Of a stretch of DNA of 64,000 nucleotides, positions 49,829 to 58,541 are shown one piece after another. Under the pieces are notes generated by a model. It searched no databases and was not told where the DNA came from. It worked only from the letters and a program-made list of their open reading frames with translations. Numbering within the stretch: position 1 is the first letter of the stretch; each line of letters opens with the position of its first letter. The stretch is from Kribbella italica (lineage in GTDB: Bacteria; Actinomycetota; Actinomycetes; Propionibacteriales; Kribbellaceae): positions 6,820,001-6,884,000 of the forward strand of contig NZ_JACHMY010000001.1 in NCBI RefSeq assembly GCF_014205135.1. The letters run 5' to 3'. Both the position numbers and the translations under genes were made by a program.

Positions 49829-52800
49829 GTGGAAGCACCTCTTGCGTTGTACCGCCGGTATCGCCCGGAGACGTTTGCCGAGGTGATCGGGCAGGACCAT
49901 GTCACGGCACCGTTGCGGAACGCGCTGAGCAACAACAGGGTGAACCACGCCTATCTGTTCTCCGGTCCACGTGGGTGTGGCAAGACCACCAGTGCGCGGA
50001 TCCTGGCGCGGGCGATCAACTGTGAGAAGGGCCCGATCGCGGAGCCGTGCGGGGTGTGCAAGTCGTGCACCGATCTGGCGCGCGGTGGGCCGGGCAGCAT
50101 CGACGTGATCGAGATCGACGCGGCGTCGCACGGTGGTGTCGACGACGCGCGGGACCTGCGCGAGCGGGCGTTCTTCGCGCCGGTCGAGAGCCGGTACAAG
50201 ATCTACATCATCGACGAGGCGCACATGGTGACCACGCAGGGCTTCAACGCCCTGCTGAAGCTGGTCGAGGAACCGCCGCCGCACCTCAAGTTCATCTTCG
50301 CCACGACCGAGCCGGACAAGGTGATCGGGACGATTCGGTCCCGGACCCACCACTACCCGTTCCGCCTGGTGCCGCCGAAGGCGCTAGGGGATTACATGGC
50401 GACGCTGTGCGAGGCCGAGGGCGTGGCGATCGCGCCGGCCGCGCTGCCGTTGGTGGTGCGGGCTGGTGCCGGGTCGGTGCGCGACTCGCTGAGTGTGCTC
50501 GACCAGCTGATCGGTGGGGCCGGGCCGGAGGGTGTGACGTACGAGCTGGCGGTTGCGCTGCTCGGCTTCACGCCGGACTCGTTGCTGGATGCGTGCGTTG
50601 ACGGGTTTGCGGCGCATGACAGCCGGGCTGTGTTCGAGACGGTCGAGAAGGTGATCGAGACCGGGCAGGACCCGAAGCGGTTCGCGGAGGACCTGCTGCG
50701 GCGATTGCGCGACCTGGTGATTCTGTCGGCGGTGCCGAACGCGGTCGCCTCTGGGTTGATCGAGGCGGCGGAGGATCAGGGCGAGCGGTTGCAGACCCAG
50801 GCCGCTGGGATCGGGCCGGCTGAACTGACCCGGGCGGCGGACATCGTAGCGGCCGGGCTGCTGGAGATGCGCGGGGCGACGGCGCCTCGGCTGCAGCTGG
50901 AGCTGATCTGCGCGAAGGTGCTGCTGCCGGGTGCTGACGATTCGACCAACGGGATTCAGGCTCGGCTGGATCGGATGGAGCGGCGGCTCACGATCGGGGT
51001 GCCTGCTGGTACGGCGGACGCGGCGCCGGCCGCGCGGCCGGGCGGTGGGGCGGCTGCGGGTGGTGACGTGGCGGACGGGCGTGGTGCGGGTCCGGTCGGT
51101 GGCGCTGAGGTGGCTGGGCCGGGTGGTGCTGGTCGGGCTGCGGCGGCAGGTGCTGGGGATGGTGGGTCGGGCGGAGCTGGCACGCCGGGTGCGGGTGCTG
51201 GTGCTGGTGCGGCTGACGGGCGGGCTGCGAGCGGCGCGGGCGGAGCTGATGGTTCTGCGGTGAGTGGTCCGGGCCGGGGCGATGGTTCGACGAGCACGGG
51301 CGATGGCTCGGCGGTGGGTGGAGCTGGTGGCTTGGCTGCTGCTGGTGATGCGGCTGCTGCTGGCGGTTCTGGTTCGAGTGGTGGCGCTGGCGGGACCGGG
51401 TCCGGTTCGGCGGGTGGGGTGTCCCCGGCGGGCGGGTCTGGTGGTGCCGGCTTGGCGGGTGCTGGGACTGGCGGGGCTGGGCGTGGTGGGGGTTCGGCGC
51501 CTGCGGGTGCTGGGGCGAATGCTTCGGGGAGTCGGACTGGGGCTTGGGCCGATGAGTCCGGTTCGGCCGCTGGGGTGACGGGTGGGCAGTCGCCTGCGGC
51601 TGCGCAAGTGGCGCCGGCTGCGGCTGCGCCGATTTCGACCGGGGTTGTGGGGCTGGCGGATGTTCGGCGGTTGTGGCCTGAGGTGCTGGAGGCGGTGAAG
51701 AGCAAGCGGCGGTTCGCTTGGATCATGCTCAGTCAGAACGCTCAGGTGATCGCTGTCGACGACCAGATTCTGACGTTGGGGCTGGTGAACGCGGGGGCTC
51801 GGGAGAGCTTTGCGCGGTCCGGCAGTGACGAGATCTTGCGGCAGGCGATGATCGACACGATCGGGTTGAACCGGCGGGTCGAGGCTGTGGTGGATCCGTC
51901 GACCGATCCGGGCGCTGGGTCGGGAGCGGGACCTCCGCCGGCGCCACCGTCCGCGCCGCCGAGTTCGTCGTGGGATCAGGCTCCGCCGGCGGGTAGTCAG
52001 CCGGGTCCGGGTGGTCCGGGTGGTGCTGCTGGATCGTTCGGCGATGGTGGCGCTGGGGCGTCCGGCGATGCGGGTGGTTCCGGTGGTTCTTACGGTGATG
52101 GTGGTGGGGCCGGAAGTTCGTACGGAGACAGCGGTGGGGCCGGGGCGGCGCACGGGGGTGGCGGCGGTGCTGGCGGTTCGCAGGGTGGTGCTGCCGGCGG
52201 TGCTGGTGGATCGCAGGGTGGTCCTGCCGGCGGCGCTGGTGATTCACAGGGCGCAGGCAGCGGGGTCGATGGTGCGCGGGGCGCGGCCAGCGGGGCCGAT
52301 GGTTCGCCGGGCGCGGGCTCGGATGTGGCAGGTGTGGGGTCTGATGGGCTGGGTGCCGGAGGGTCGAGTGCCGGTGGAGTTGGCTCTGGGGTGGGTGGTA
52401 CGGCTGCTTACGAGGCGCCGGGAGGTGGCGCGGGGGGCAGTGGTGGGACGGAGTACGACGGGCCGGGTGGATCCGGGGCTGGCGGTGTTGATGCCGGTGA
52501 AGTTGCTGGTGCGGCGTCGGGTGGGGTTGGAGACGGTGGGAACGCGGTAGCCGGCGGTGCTGCGGGTGGGGCCGAAGGTGGTGGGGTAGGTGGCGGTGGT
52601 GGTTCGCAGCCTGGCTCGGGAGCGTGGGCGGACGCAGGGACCGGTGGTGCAGGGGGCACCGGTGCTGGTGCGAACGGTGCTGGCGGTGCGGGGAACGCGG
52701 GCGGTGGAGCGGCGGGTTCGGTAGGGGATGCCGGGGCGGCTGGGCAGGGCGGTTCCTCGGGCGGTAGCGGCGGGGCTGGCTGGGGTGATGGTGCGGTTGG

Positions 52801-53197
52801 CGGGTCTGGGGTCGCTGGGGGTGCTGCGATTGGCGGTTCTGCGGTTGGGGCGTCTGCGGGCGGGGCGGTCGCCGTACAGGACGTTGCTGGTGTGGTGAGG
52901 GCTCCGCTGCAGGCTGATCAGCAGGCGGGTGGGCCGCCGGCTCCCTCGGCGGCGCCTGAGGTGGATCGGCGGGAGCAGGCCGCCAGCAAGCGGCGGGCTG
53001 CTGAGGCTGCGGTGGCGGCTGAGCAGGCGCGGAAGGCCGCGGCGGCGCCGGAGGTTCAGGAAGCGCCGTTGACGCCTGAGGAAGAGGCGATGGCGATCGG
53101 GGACGACGACGTCGTGCTGGAAGAGGACTCTCGGTCGCATACCGATCTGCTGCGGGAGACGCTGGGGGCGTCGATCATCACTGAAGAGCCGAACTGA
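49829..53197 (+). CDS. dnaX: DNA polymerase III subunit gamma/tau with extreme Gly-rich inserts
   Basis: 1122 aa from GTG 49829. Residues 1–240 are the clamp-loader AAA+ module: LYRRYRPETFAEVIGQDHV, Walker A GPRGCGKTT (46–54), zinc cysteines Cys65, Cys74, Cys77, Cys80, IIDEAHMVT, and sensor ATTEPDKVIGTIRSR. The helical collar follows to about 390. Residues ~394–603 and ~690–1043 are almost only Gly, Ala, Ser with Asp/Val, flanking a tau-like domain (DVRRLWPEVLEAVKSKRRFA). A charged helix ends the protein. Typical actinobacterial DnaX is roughly 600–800 aa. No frameshift site for a separate gamma was seen. Confidence 0.95.
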   Translation: MEAPLALYRRYRPETFAEVIGQDHVTAPLRNALSNNRVNHAYLFSGPRGCGKTTSARILARAINCEKGPIAEPCGVCKSCTDLARGGPGSIDVIEIDAASHGGVDDARDLRERAFFAPVESRYKIYIIDEAHMVTTQGFNALLKLVEEPPPHLKFIFATTEPDKVIGTIRSRTHHYPFRLVPPKALGDYMATLCEAEGVAIAPAALPLVVRAGAGSVRDSLSVLDQLIGGAGPEGVTYELAVALLGFTPDSLLDACVDGFAAHDSRAVFETVEKVIETGQDPKRFAEDLLRRLRDLVILSAVPNAVASGLIEAAEDQGERLQTQAAGIGPAELTRAADIVAAGLLEMRGATAPRLQLELICAKVLLPGADDSTNGIQARLDRMERRLTIGVPAGTADAAPAARPGGGAAAGGDVADGRGAGPVGGAEVAGPGGAGRAAAAGAGDGGSGGAGTPGAGAGAGAADGRAASGAGGADGSAVSGPGRGDGSTSTGDGSAVGGAGGLAAAGDAAAAGGSGSSGGAGGTGSGSAGGVSPAGGSGGAGLAGAGTGGAGRGGGSAPAGAGANASGSRTGAWADESGSAAGVTGGQSPAAAQVAPAAAAPISTGVVGLADVRRLWPEVLEAVKSKRRFAWIMLSQNAQVIAVDDQILTLGLVNAGARESFARSGSDEILRQAMIDTIGLNRRVEAVVDPSTDPGAGSGAGPPPAPPSAPPSSSWDQAPPAGSQPGPGGPGGAAGSFGDGGAGASGDAGGSGGSYGDGGGAGSSYGDSGGAGAAHGGGGGAGGSQGGAAGGAGGSQGGPAGGAGDSQGAGSGVDGARGAASGADGSPGAGSDVAGVGSDGLGAGGSSAGGVGSGVGGTAAYEAPGGGAGGSGGTEYDGPGGSGAGGVDAGEVAGAASGGVGDGGNAVAGGAAGGAEGGGVGGGGGSQPGSGAWADAGTGGAGGTGAGANGAGGAGNAGGGAAGSVGDAGAAGQGGSSGGSGGAGWGDGAVGGSGVAGGAAIGGSAVGASAGGAVAVQDVAGVVRAPLQADQQAGGPPAPSAAPEVDRREQAASKRRAAEAAVAAEQARKAAAAPEVQEAPLTPEEEAMAIGDDDVVLEEDSRSHTDLLRETLGASIITEEPN

Positions 53198-53499
53198 GGG
53201 TTCGATCTGTGCGGTCGCTGAGGTAGCTGGCGGCTGGGAAGGCAGCCTGTCTGGGGACGGGCTGCTTTGGCGTGCCCGCAGACTGCTGAGCAGGCGATAG
53301 CGAGTGCCCTGAGCCGGGCGGGGCAGGGCGGGGAGTAAGAACAGCCGTGGGGCGGCGGGCTAGGGGAGAAGGCGGGGCCGGGCGGGGACTGGGGAGAGCC
53401 GACCCGGGGGAGCGGGGCAGCCCAGCGGGCAGAGGAGGGAAGCGGGGAGGCTTGCGTCGGAGGCGGGGCTGGCGGCCTGTAGGTGCGCGTGTCAACAGG
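53198..53499. other. Intergenic stretch after dnaX
   Basis: G-rich on the plus strand from about 53340 to 53480 (GGGCGGGG-type runs), with no credible ORF or RNA gene. It leads directly into the DnaA-box cluster. Confidence 0.4.
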
Positions 53500-53613
53500 T
53501 TGTCCACAGGGTTGGGGATGGGGTGTGGATGACGGAAGCGGCGATGCGCGCGCTGTGGTGTGCACATGTTGTCCACATGGTGTGGATAAGTCCTGCCCAC
53601 AGGGTGTGGACAC
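53500..53613. promoter_or_regulatory. Cluster of DnaA-box-like 9-mers between dnaX and ybaB
   Basis: Exact consensus TTGTCCACA at 53500–53508 and 53569–53577 and exact TTATCCACA (minus strand) at 53581–53589. One-mismatch copies are at 53524–53532 (TCATCCACA, minus) and 53605–53613 (GTGTCCACA, minus), and CTGCCCACA at 53593–53601 is weaker. Six sites in 114 bases is far above chance even in this genome. It is not next to dnaA/dnaN, so a DnaA-titration or DnaA-regulated promoter is likelier than oriC. Confidence 0.75.
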
Positions 53614-53707
53614 GTATCGGTTTCCGCTCGGTCACTGACCGGGGCTGGGGTTGTCGGAACGACCGGCTAGGCTCAGGGGCAAGCGGAAGAGTCCGACGGG
53701 AGATCGC

Positions 53708-54250
53708 GTGTTCGACGGTGGCGGTGGGCAGGGCGGGGGCTTTGACATGTCCGAGCTGCTCGCACAGGCACAGGCGATGCAGAGCCAGCTGATGGAGGCT
53801 CAGGCCAACCTGGAGAACCAGGAGGTCGAGGGCACCGCGGGTGGTGGTCTGGTGACCGCGATGGTGTCCGGAACGGGTGAGCTGCTCAGCCTGACGATCA
53901 ACCCGCAGGCGGTGGATCCGGACGACACCGAGACGCTGGCCGACCTGATCGTGGCCGCCGTACGGGACGCCTCGGAGAATGCCAAGGAGGTGGCGGCCCG
54001 CGCGATGGGGCCGCTCGCCGGTGGTCTGGGCGGAGGTCTGCCCGGGTTCGGTGGCGGCGCTCCGGAGACCGTGCCGGGCGACGACCAACTCCCCGGCGAC
54101 CAAGTCCCTGGCGACCAGCGGCCAGGCGACCAGCGGGCAGGCAACGAACTGCCGGGCAGCGAGCGCGGCAACCAGTTGCCGGGCAACGGCCAGGGTCCGA
54201 ACTTCGGGTTCACCCGTCCGGGCTCCGAGCCCGGTCAGAACCCGGGCTGA
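53708..54250 (+). CDS. YbaB/EbfC nucleoid-associated protein with PGDQ-repeat tail
   Basis: 180 aa from GTG 53708 (GGGAGA upstream). The YbaB core [76 protein letters not shown] is complete (about residues 18–105). The family forms dimers that bind DNA and is usually paired with dnaX/recR. The C-terminal 70 residues are extra: Gly-rich, then near-repeats of PGDQ/PGNG, probably disordered. It lies 1 base before recR. Confidence 0.92.
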   Translation: MFDGGGGQGGGFDMSELLAQAQAMQSQLMEAQANLENQEVEGTAGGGLVTAMVSGTGELLSLTINPQAVDPDDTETLADLIVAAVRDASENAKEVAARAMGPLAGGLGGGLPGFGGGAPETVPGDDQLPGDQVPGDQRPGDQRAGNELPGSERGNQLPGNGQGPNFGFTRPGSEPGQNPG

Positions 54251-54251
54251 C

Positions 54252-54851
54252 GTGTACGAAGGGGCCGTCCAGGACCTCATCGACGAGCTCGGCCGGCTCC
54301 CCGGCGTCGGTCCGAAGTCCGCGCAGCGGATCGCGTTCCACCTGCTCGCCGCCGACGAGACCGACGTCCGCCGGCTGGCCCACGTGCTGATCCAGGTCAA
54401 GGAGAAGGTCAAGTTCTGCGAGATCTGCGGCAACGTCTCCGAGGAGACGCAGTGCCGGATCTGCCGTGACACGCGCCGAGACCTCGCGCTGATCTGCGTG
54501 GTCGAGGAGGCCAAGGACGTGGTCGCGATCGAGCGGACCCGTGAGTTCCGCGGCCGCTACCACGTGCTCGGCGGCGCGATCTCGCCGATCGAGGGGATCG
54601 GGCCGGACGAGCTGCGGATCCGCGAACTGATGCAACGGCTGGCCAGCGGCGAGGTGACCGAGATCATTCTCGCCACCGACCCGAACCTCGAAGGCGAGGC
54701 GACCGCCACGTATCTGAGCCGGTTACTGAGGCCCATGGGGTTGCGTGTGACTCGTTTGGCCAGTGGACTACCTGTAGGCGGTGATCTCGAGTACGCCGAC
54801 GAGGTCACACTCGGACGGGCGTTTGAAGGGCGACGATCGATCGATGACTGA
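54252..54851 (+). CDS. recR: Recombination mediator RecR
   Basis: 199 aa from GTG 54252. HhH ([20 protein letters not shown]), C4 zinc finger ([17 protein letters not shown]), Toprim domain ([35 protein letters not shown]) and the Walker-like C-terminus ([20 protein letters not shown]). With RecO it loads RecA at gaps. It starts right after ybaB and overlaps the DUF5063 gene by 8 bases, so the three are one operon. Confidence 0.97.
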   Translation: MYEGAVQDLIDELGRLPGVGPKSAQRIAFHLLAADETDVRRLAHVLIQVKEKVKFCEICGNVSEETQCRICRDTRRDLALICVVEEAKDVVAIERTREFRGRYHVLGGAISPIEGIGPDELRIRELMQRLASGEVTEIILATDPNLEGEATATYLSRLLRPMGLRVTRLASGLPVGGDLEYADEVTLGRAFEGRRSIDD

Positions 54852-55488
54852 ATCAACCGATATTGCGGAACGCGCGTTGGACACCGACAACGAGGACCTG
54901 ACCGAGTTCGCCGAGCAGATCGCGGACCAGGTGCAGAGCTTCCTGATCTCGGTGCGCGACATCGCAGGCCAGCCGGACGAGGACGGTGTCGACGAGGGTC
55001 TCGCCTCGCTGCCGTACCTGTTGCTCGAGGTCAGCCAGCTGCTGCTGGCCGGTGGCCGGCTCGGTGCGTTCGAGGACTTCGTACCGGCTGAGCGCTTCGA
55101 GAGCGACGCCGGTCCGGATCCGGACCTGGACGCGATGCGCGACCGGCTCGCGGTGCTGTTCGAGGGACTCGACGAGTACGCCGAGGTCTTCGACCCGTAC
55201 GCCGCGCCGCCGGAGATCACCGTCAACCGGCTCTCCGACGACCTGACCGCGATCGCGACCGACCTGGTGCACGGGCTCGCCCACTACCAGTCCGGCCGGA
55301 TCATCGAGGCGCTGTGGTGGTGGCAGTTCTCCTACGTCTCCACCTGGGGCGCCGCGGCGAGCGCCGTACTGCGGGCGATCCAGTCGCTGATCGCGCACGA
55401 CCGGCTGGAGCCGGCGCACGATCCGGAGACCGAGGCGTCCGACCGTGAACTGGTCGAGGTCGCCGAGGAAGCCGTCCAGCGCCGCTGA
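54844..55488 (+). CDS. DUF5063 family protein
   Basis: 214 aa, ATG 54844. A helical acidic protein with [60 protein letters not shown] and the conserved [23 protein letters not shown]5063 genes are consistently found after recR in actinobacteria, which suggests a link to recombination or replication, but no activity is known. The overlap with recR indicates coupling. Confidence 0.88.
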   Translation: MTESTDIAERALDTDNEDLTEFAEQIADQVQSFLISVRDIAGQPDEDGVDEGLASLPYLLLEVSQLLLAGGRLGAFEDFVPAERFESDAGPDPDLDAMRDRLAVLFEGLDEYAEVFDPYAAPPEITVNRLSDDLTAIATDLVHGLAHYQSGRIIEALWWWQFSYVSTWGAAASAVLRAIQSLIAHDRLEPAHDPETEASDRELVEVAEEAVQRR

Positions 55489-55754
55489 GCACGAGCTGCG
55501 AGCCAGCCGAGCAACCGCAGTCACCAGAACCAGTACGACGACCGGCAGGACGTCCACGCCCGGTGGCGTGAGGTGGCGCAGCACCGGGCCGTGCAGCATG
55601 CCGGTCGTCGTCACGAGTGAGGCGAACGGCCCGAGGACCGGGTGCTCGAGGTCGGCGAGCACCTTCTTCGGCGTACAGGCTCCGGGGAGCGCGCACAGCC
55701 CTCCGGGGTGTTCCTGGGATAGCGTGAGCCGCCGGTGAGGCCGAGGAGGCGCGC

Positions 55755-57242
55755 GTGCAGCACGAGGAGCCGGCGGTGGTCGGTCCGTTCGTGATCCAGT
55801 CGCGGCTGGGGAGCGGTGCGATGGGCACGGTGCACCTGGCCCGGTCGCCCGGTGGGCGGCTGGTCGCTCTGAAAGTGGTGCGGTCCGAGCTCGCCGACGA
55901 CCCGGGGTTCCGGGCGCGGTTCGGCCGGGAGGTCGAGGCGGTCCGGAAGGTCGGCGGGGCGTTCACGGCTGCCGTCATCGACGCGGATCCCGACGCCGAG
56001 CGGCCGTGGCTCGCGACCGAGTTCTTGCCGGGGCCGACCTTGCAGCAAGCGGTCGACGGGCAAGGGCCGCTGCGGCCGGACGGTCTGCGGTACGTCGCCG
56101 CGGGGTTGGCCGAGGCGCTGGTCGCGATTCATCGCGCCGGGGTGGTGCACCGCGATCTCAAGCCGTCGAACATCCTGCTCACCGACAACGGGCCGCGGGT
56201 GATCGACTTCGGCATCGCGCGGGCGCTCGAGGACGTGAACCTGACGGCCACGGGGATCGTGGTCGGTACGCCGGGCTACCTGTCGCCCGAGCAGATCACC
56301 GGCGGAGCGATCGGGCCGGCGTCGGATCTGTTCTCGCTCGGCGGGGTGCTGGTGTTCGCGGCGAGCGGGCAGGGGCCGTTCGGTCGTGGGCCGCTGAGCG
56401 CGTTGATGCATCGGGTTGTGCACGAGGAGCCGCGGGTTCCGCCGCTGCCTGACGATGTCGCCGGGGTGGTCCGCGGGTGTTTGCAGCGCAGGCCGGAGCT
56501 GCGGCCCGCGCCGGGCGACGTACTGAAGGCGTTGAGTCCGGTGCATCCCGTGCCGTTGCCTATGGCAAGCACGATGCACCTGCCCAAGCCGGCGCCGACG
56601 CGGGTGGACGAGATGCCCAAGAGCAGCACCTTCGCGGACCCGCCGGCCCCGGCACGTCTGCCGATCGAGGGAGGTTCGCGGCAAGTGCTGCAGGGGCCGA
56701 ACACGCCGCCGAAGCCCGCACCGATCCGCCCAGCCCCCGTAGGTCCCAGCTTCACCACCAGCCGGACCTACTCGATCCTGATGTCCCTTTGGCTGTTGGT
56801 GTTCACCGTCGCCACCAGCTGGTTCTCCTCCTACTCCGCCGAGATGGGCTTCGGCGGACAGGCCCTGGTCTGCTGGCTGATCAGCCTGGTCGGCCTCTGG
56901 TTCCTCGCCTGGCGACTGCCGTTCCTCTTCGGCAGGAAAGTCCGACTGGTCGTGAACGCCGACGGCCTGACGACGACGCGCGCCGGCCGCACCGGATTCG
57001 TCCCCTGGGCCGGTGTTTCCCGGATCCGCCTGGTCGGCCACTCCCGGCGCGTCTGGCTCGTGGTCTGGCTCGACCCGGCCCGCGCCGCCGACCTGCCGGC
57101 GTCGCCTCGCCGCTTCCACGGCGGCCACCGCGTCTTCCCGGTCGCGCACGGCGCCACCAGCCGGCGCCGGCTCCGCCAGATCGGAGAGCTGCGCTCCGCG
57201 CTCACCTGGTACGCCGGCCGCCTGTTCGACGAGAACCACTGA
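55755..57242 (+). CDS. Serine/threonine protein kinase, membrane-bound
   Basis: 495 aa from GTG 55755. Kinase domain 8–260: GSGAMGTVHLARSPGG (Gly loop), VALKVV (catalytic Lys), VVHRDLKPSNIL (catalytic loop), VIDFGIARA (DFG), GTPGYLSPEQ (activation segment). A Pro-rich linker (260–330) leads to two transmembrane helices (ILMSLWLLVFTVATSWFSSY, ALVCWLISLVGLWFLAW) and a C-terminal ~110 residues resembling a bacterial PH-like domain (VRLVVNADGLTTTRAGRTGF), probably cytosolic. There are no PASTA repeats. Targets unknown. Confidence 0.92.
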   Translation: MQHEEPAVVGPFVIQSRLGSGAMGTVHLARSPGGRLVALKVVRSELADDPGFRARFGREVEAVRKVGGAFTAAVIDADPDAERPWLATEFLPGPTLQQAVDGQGPLRPDGLRYVAAGLAEALVAIHRAGVVHRDLKPSNILLTDNGPRVIDFGIARALEDVNLTATGIVVGTPGYLSPEQITGGAIGPASDLFSLGGVLVFAASGQGPFGRGPLSALMHRVVHEEPRVPPLPDDVAGVVRGCLQRRPELRPAPGDVLKALSPVHPVPLPMASTMHLPKPAPTRVDEMPKSSTFADPPAPARLPIEGGSRQVLQGPNTPPKPAPIRPAPVGPSFTTSRTYSILMSLWLLVFTVATSWFSSYSAEMGFGGQALVCWLISLVGLWFLAWRLPFLFGRKVRLVVNADGLTTTRAGRTGFVPWAGVSRIRLVGHSRRVWLVVWLDPARAADLPASPRRFHGGHRVFPVAHGATSRRRLRQIGELRSALTWYAGRLFDENH

Positions 57243-57260
57243 AGCCGGTTGAATGACCGG

Positions 57261-57911
57261 GTGTCTGTTCACGAACTGATCGCCCGGCTGCCCGATGTCG
57301 CGACCGTACGGCGGACCAGCCGCGCGCTCGCCGTCCTGGACCTGATCGTCTGCGAGGACCCGGCGTACCGGTACTACTCGTTCGACGCGCGCTGGTCGGA
57401 GACCGAGGAGGCCGCGCTGATGGTCGACGGGTCGGGTGACGAGTACTCGATCGTGTTCTCGCCGGACGGCGTCTTCGCGCGCGGGTTCGCGCACGAGTCG
57501 GCGATGTCGCCCTACGGGAACAACGGCGAGCTCTGGCCCGGACTGGTCGACGGCCTCCCGCCCGCGCTGCACGCGGCCCGGGACGAGCCCGCCTTCCGGG
57601 ACGACGAAGGCGGCGTGCTGAACGCGACGGCGTGCTTCTGGCGTACGGACGGGAACTGGGTCTGTGGACCGGCCGAGCCCGAGGGCGACGACGGCGCCGA
57701 GCGGCTCTTCGGGCTGCTGGCCGAGGGGCCGGAGGCCTACCTGACCTTCGCCGAGGAGTACTACGAGGTCGCGCTCGACCTGGACGCGATCCGGCACGTG
57801 TACGCGCTGATGCCGCTCAGCGAGTACGTCGTGACGATCCTCAACCGGAACCGCAGGCTGGCCGATCTCAAGGAGGATCTGGCCGAGATCGGCTACCCGC
57901 GAGAGTTCTGA
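57261..57911 (+). CDS. Unknown acidic protein, 216 aa
   Basis: Start GTG 57261 (TTG 57249 is possible). The sequence VSVHELIARLPDVATVRRTS, RALAVLDLIVCEDPAYRYYS, SDEYSIVF-like FSPDGVFARGFAHESAMSPY, EYYEVALDLDAIRHVYALMP has an alpha/beta pattern with conserved Trp and acidic residues that recalls SMI1/KNR4-like immunity proteins, but I cannot assign it. It follows the kinase gene by 18 bases and may share its transcript. Confidence 0.65.
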   Translation: MSVHELIARLPDVATVRRTSRALAVLDLIVCEDPAYRYYSFDARWSETEEAALMVDGSGDEYSIVFSPDGVFARGFAHESAMSPYGNNGELWPGLVDGLPPALHAARDEPAFRDDEGGVLNATACFWRTDGNWVCGPAEPEGDDGAERLFGLLAEGPEAYLTFAEEYYEVALDLDAIRHVYALMPLSEYVVTILNRNRRLADLKEDLAEIGYPREF

Positions 57912-57946
57912 ACTGATCGATCCAAAACTCTGGTACTCTCGTTCGC

Positions 57947-58522
57947 ATGGCCCGACCCAGGACGTTCGACGAGGACGCCGCGACCGACGCGGCGATGCGC
58001 GCTTTCTGGGCGAATGGTTACGAGGGCACCTCGACGCAGGACCTCTGTGAGGCGACCGGGCTCGGGCGGAGCAGCATCTACAACACCTTCGCCGGCAAGC
58101 ACGAGCTGTTCGAGCGCTCGCTGGCGCGGTACATCGATCGCAAGACCGGGTCGACGCTGAAGCTGCTGGGTGGTGACCTTCCGGTCGCGGCCAAGCTTCG
58201 TACGATGCTGGACGGTGCCGTCGACCCGCCGGAAGGCGAGCCGCCGGGCTGTCTGGTGGTCAACTCGCTGATCGAGCTCGCTCCACACGATGCTGCGGTC
58301 GCCGAGCAGTTGCGGGTGGACGAAGAGCTTCGCCTGACCGCGTTGACGACGGCGATCGAGGCCGGCCAGCGCGACGGGGACATCGCTGCGGACAAGGACG
58401 CCCGCAGCCTGGCGCAGTTCGTCGTCGCGACGATCTGCGGGATCCGGGTGCTGGCGCGCGGCGGGACCGACCGGGCCGTGCTGGCCGCGGTCGCGGCGAC
58501 CGCGCTGACCGCCCTGGTCTGA
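57947..58522 (+). CDS. TetR-family regulator
   Basis: 191 aa. HTH at residues 8–55 (DEDAATDAAMRAFWANGYEG, TSTQDLCEATGLGRSSIYNT, FAGKHELFERSLARYID). C-terminal domain typical of the TetR_C_16-like group with the conserved PGCLVVNSLIEL. No ribosome site precedes the ATG, so the mRNA may be leaderless. It is 19 bases upstream of a Cmx-type exporter gene on the same strand and probably represses the two-gene operon. Confidence 0.9.
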   Translation: MARPRTFDEDAATDAAMRAFWANGYEGTSTQDLCEATGLGRSSIYNTFAGKHELFERSLARYIDRKTGSTLKLLGGDLPVAAKLRTMLDGAVDPPEGEPPGCLVVNSLIELAPHDAAVAEQLRVDEELRLTALTTAIEAGQRDGDIAADKDARSLAQFVVATICGIRVLARGGTDRAVLAAVAATALTALV

Positions 58523-58541
58523 CCGAACTTTCTGAGGGGAC

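Noticed and set aside
49829-53197. Programmed frameshift in dnaX making gamma
   Set aside because: No A-rich slippery heptamer with downstream hairpin was found near the end of the AAA+ region.
53500-53613. Chromosomal oriC
   Set aside because: DnaA boxes are clustered, but dnaA, dnaN, rpmH and an AT-rich unwinding region are absent.
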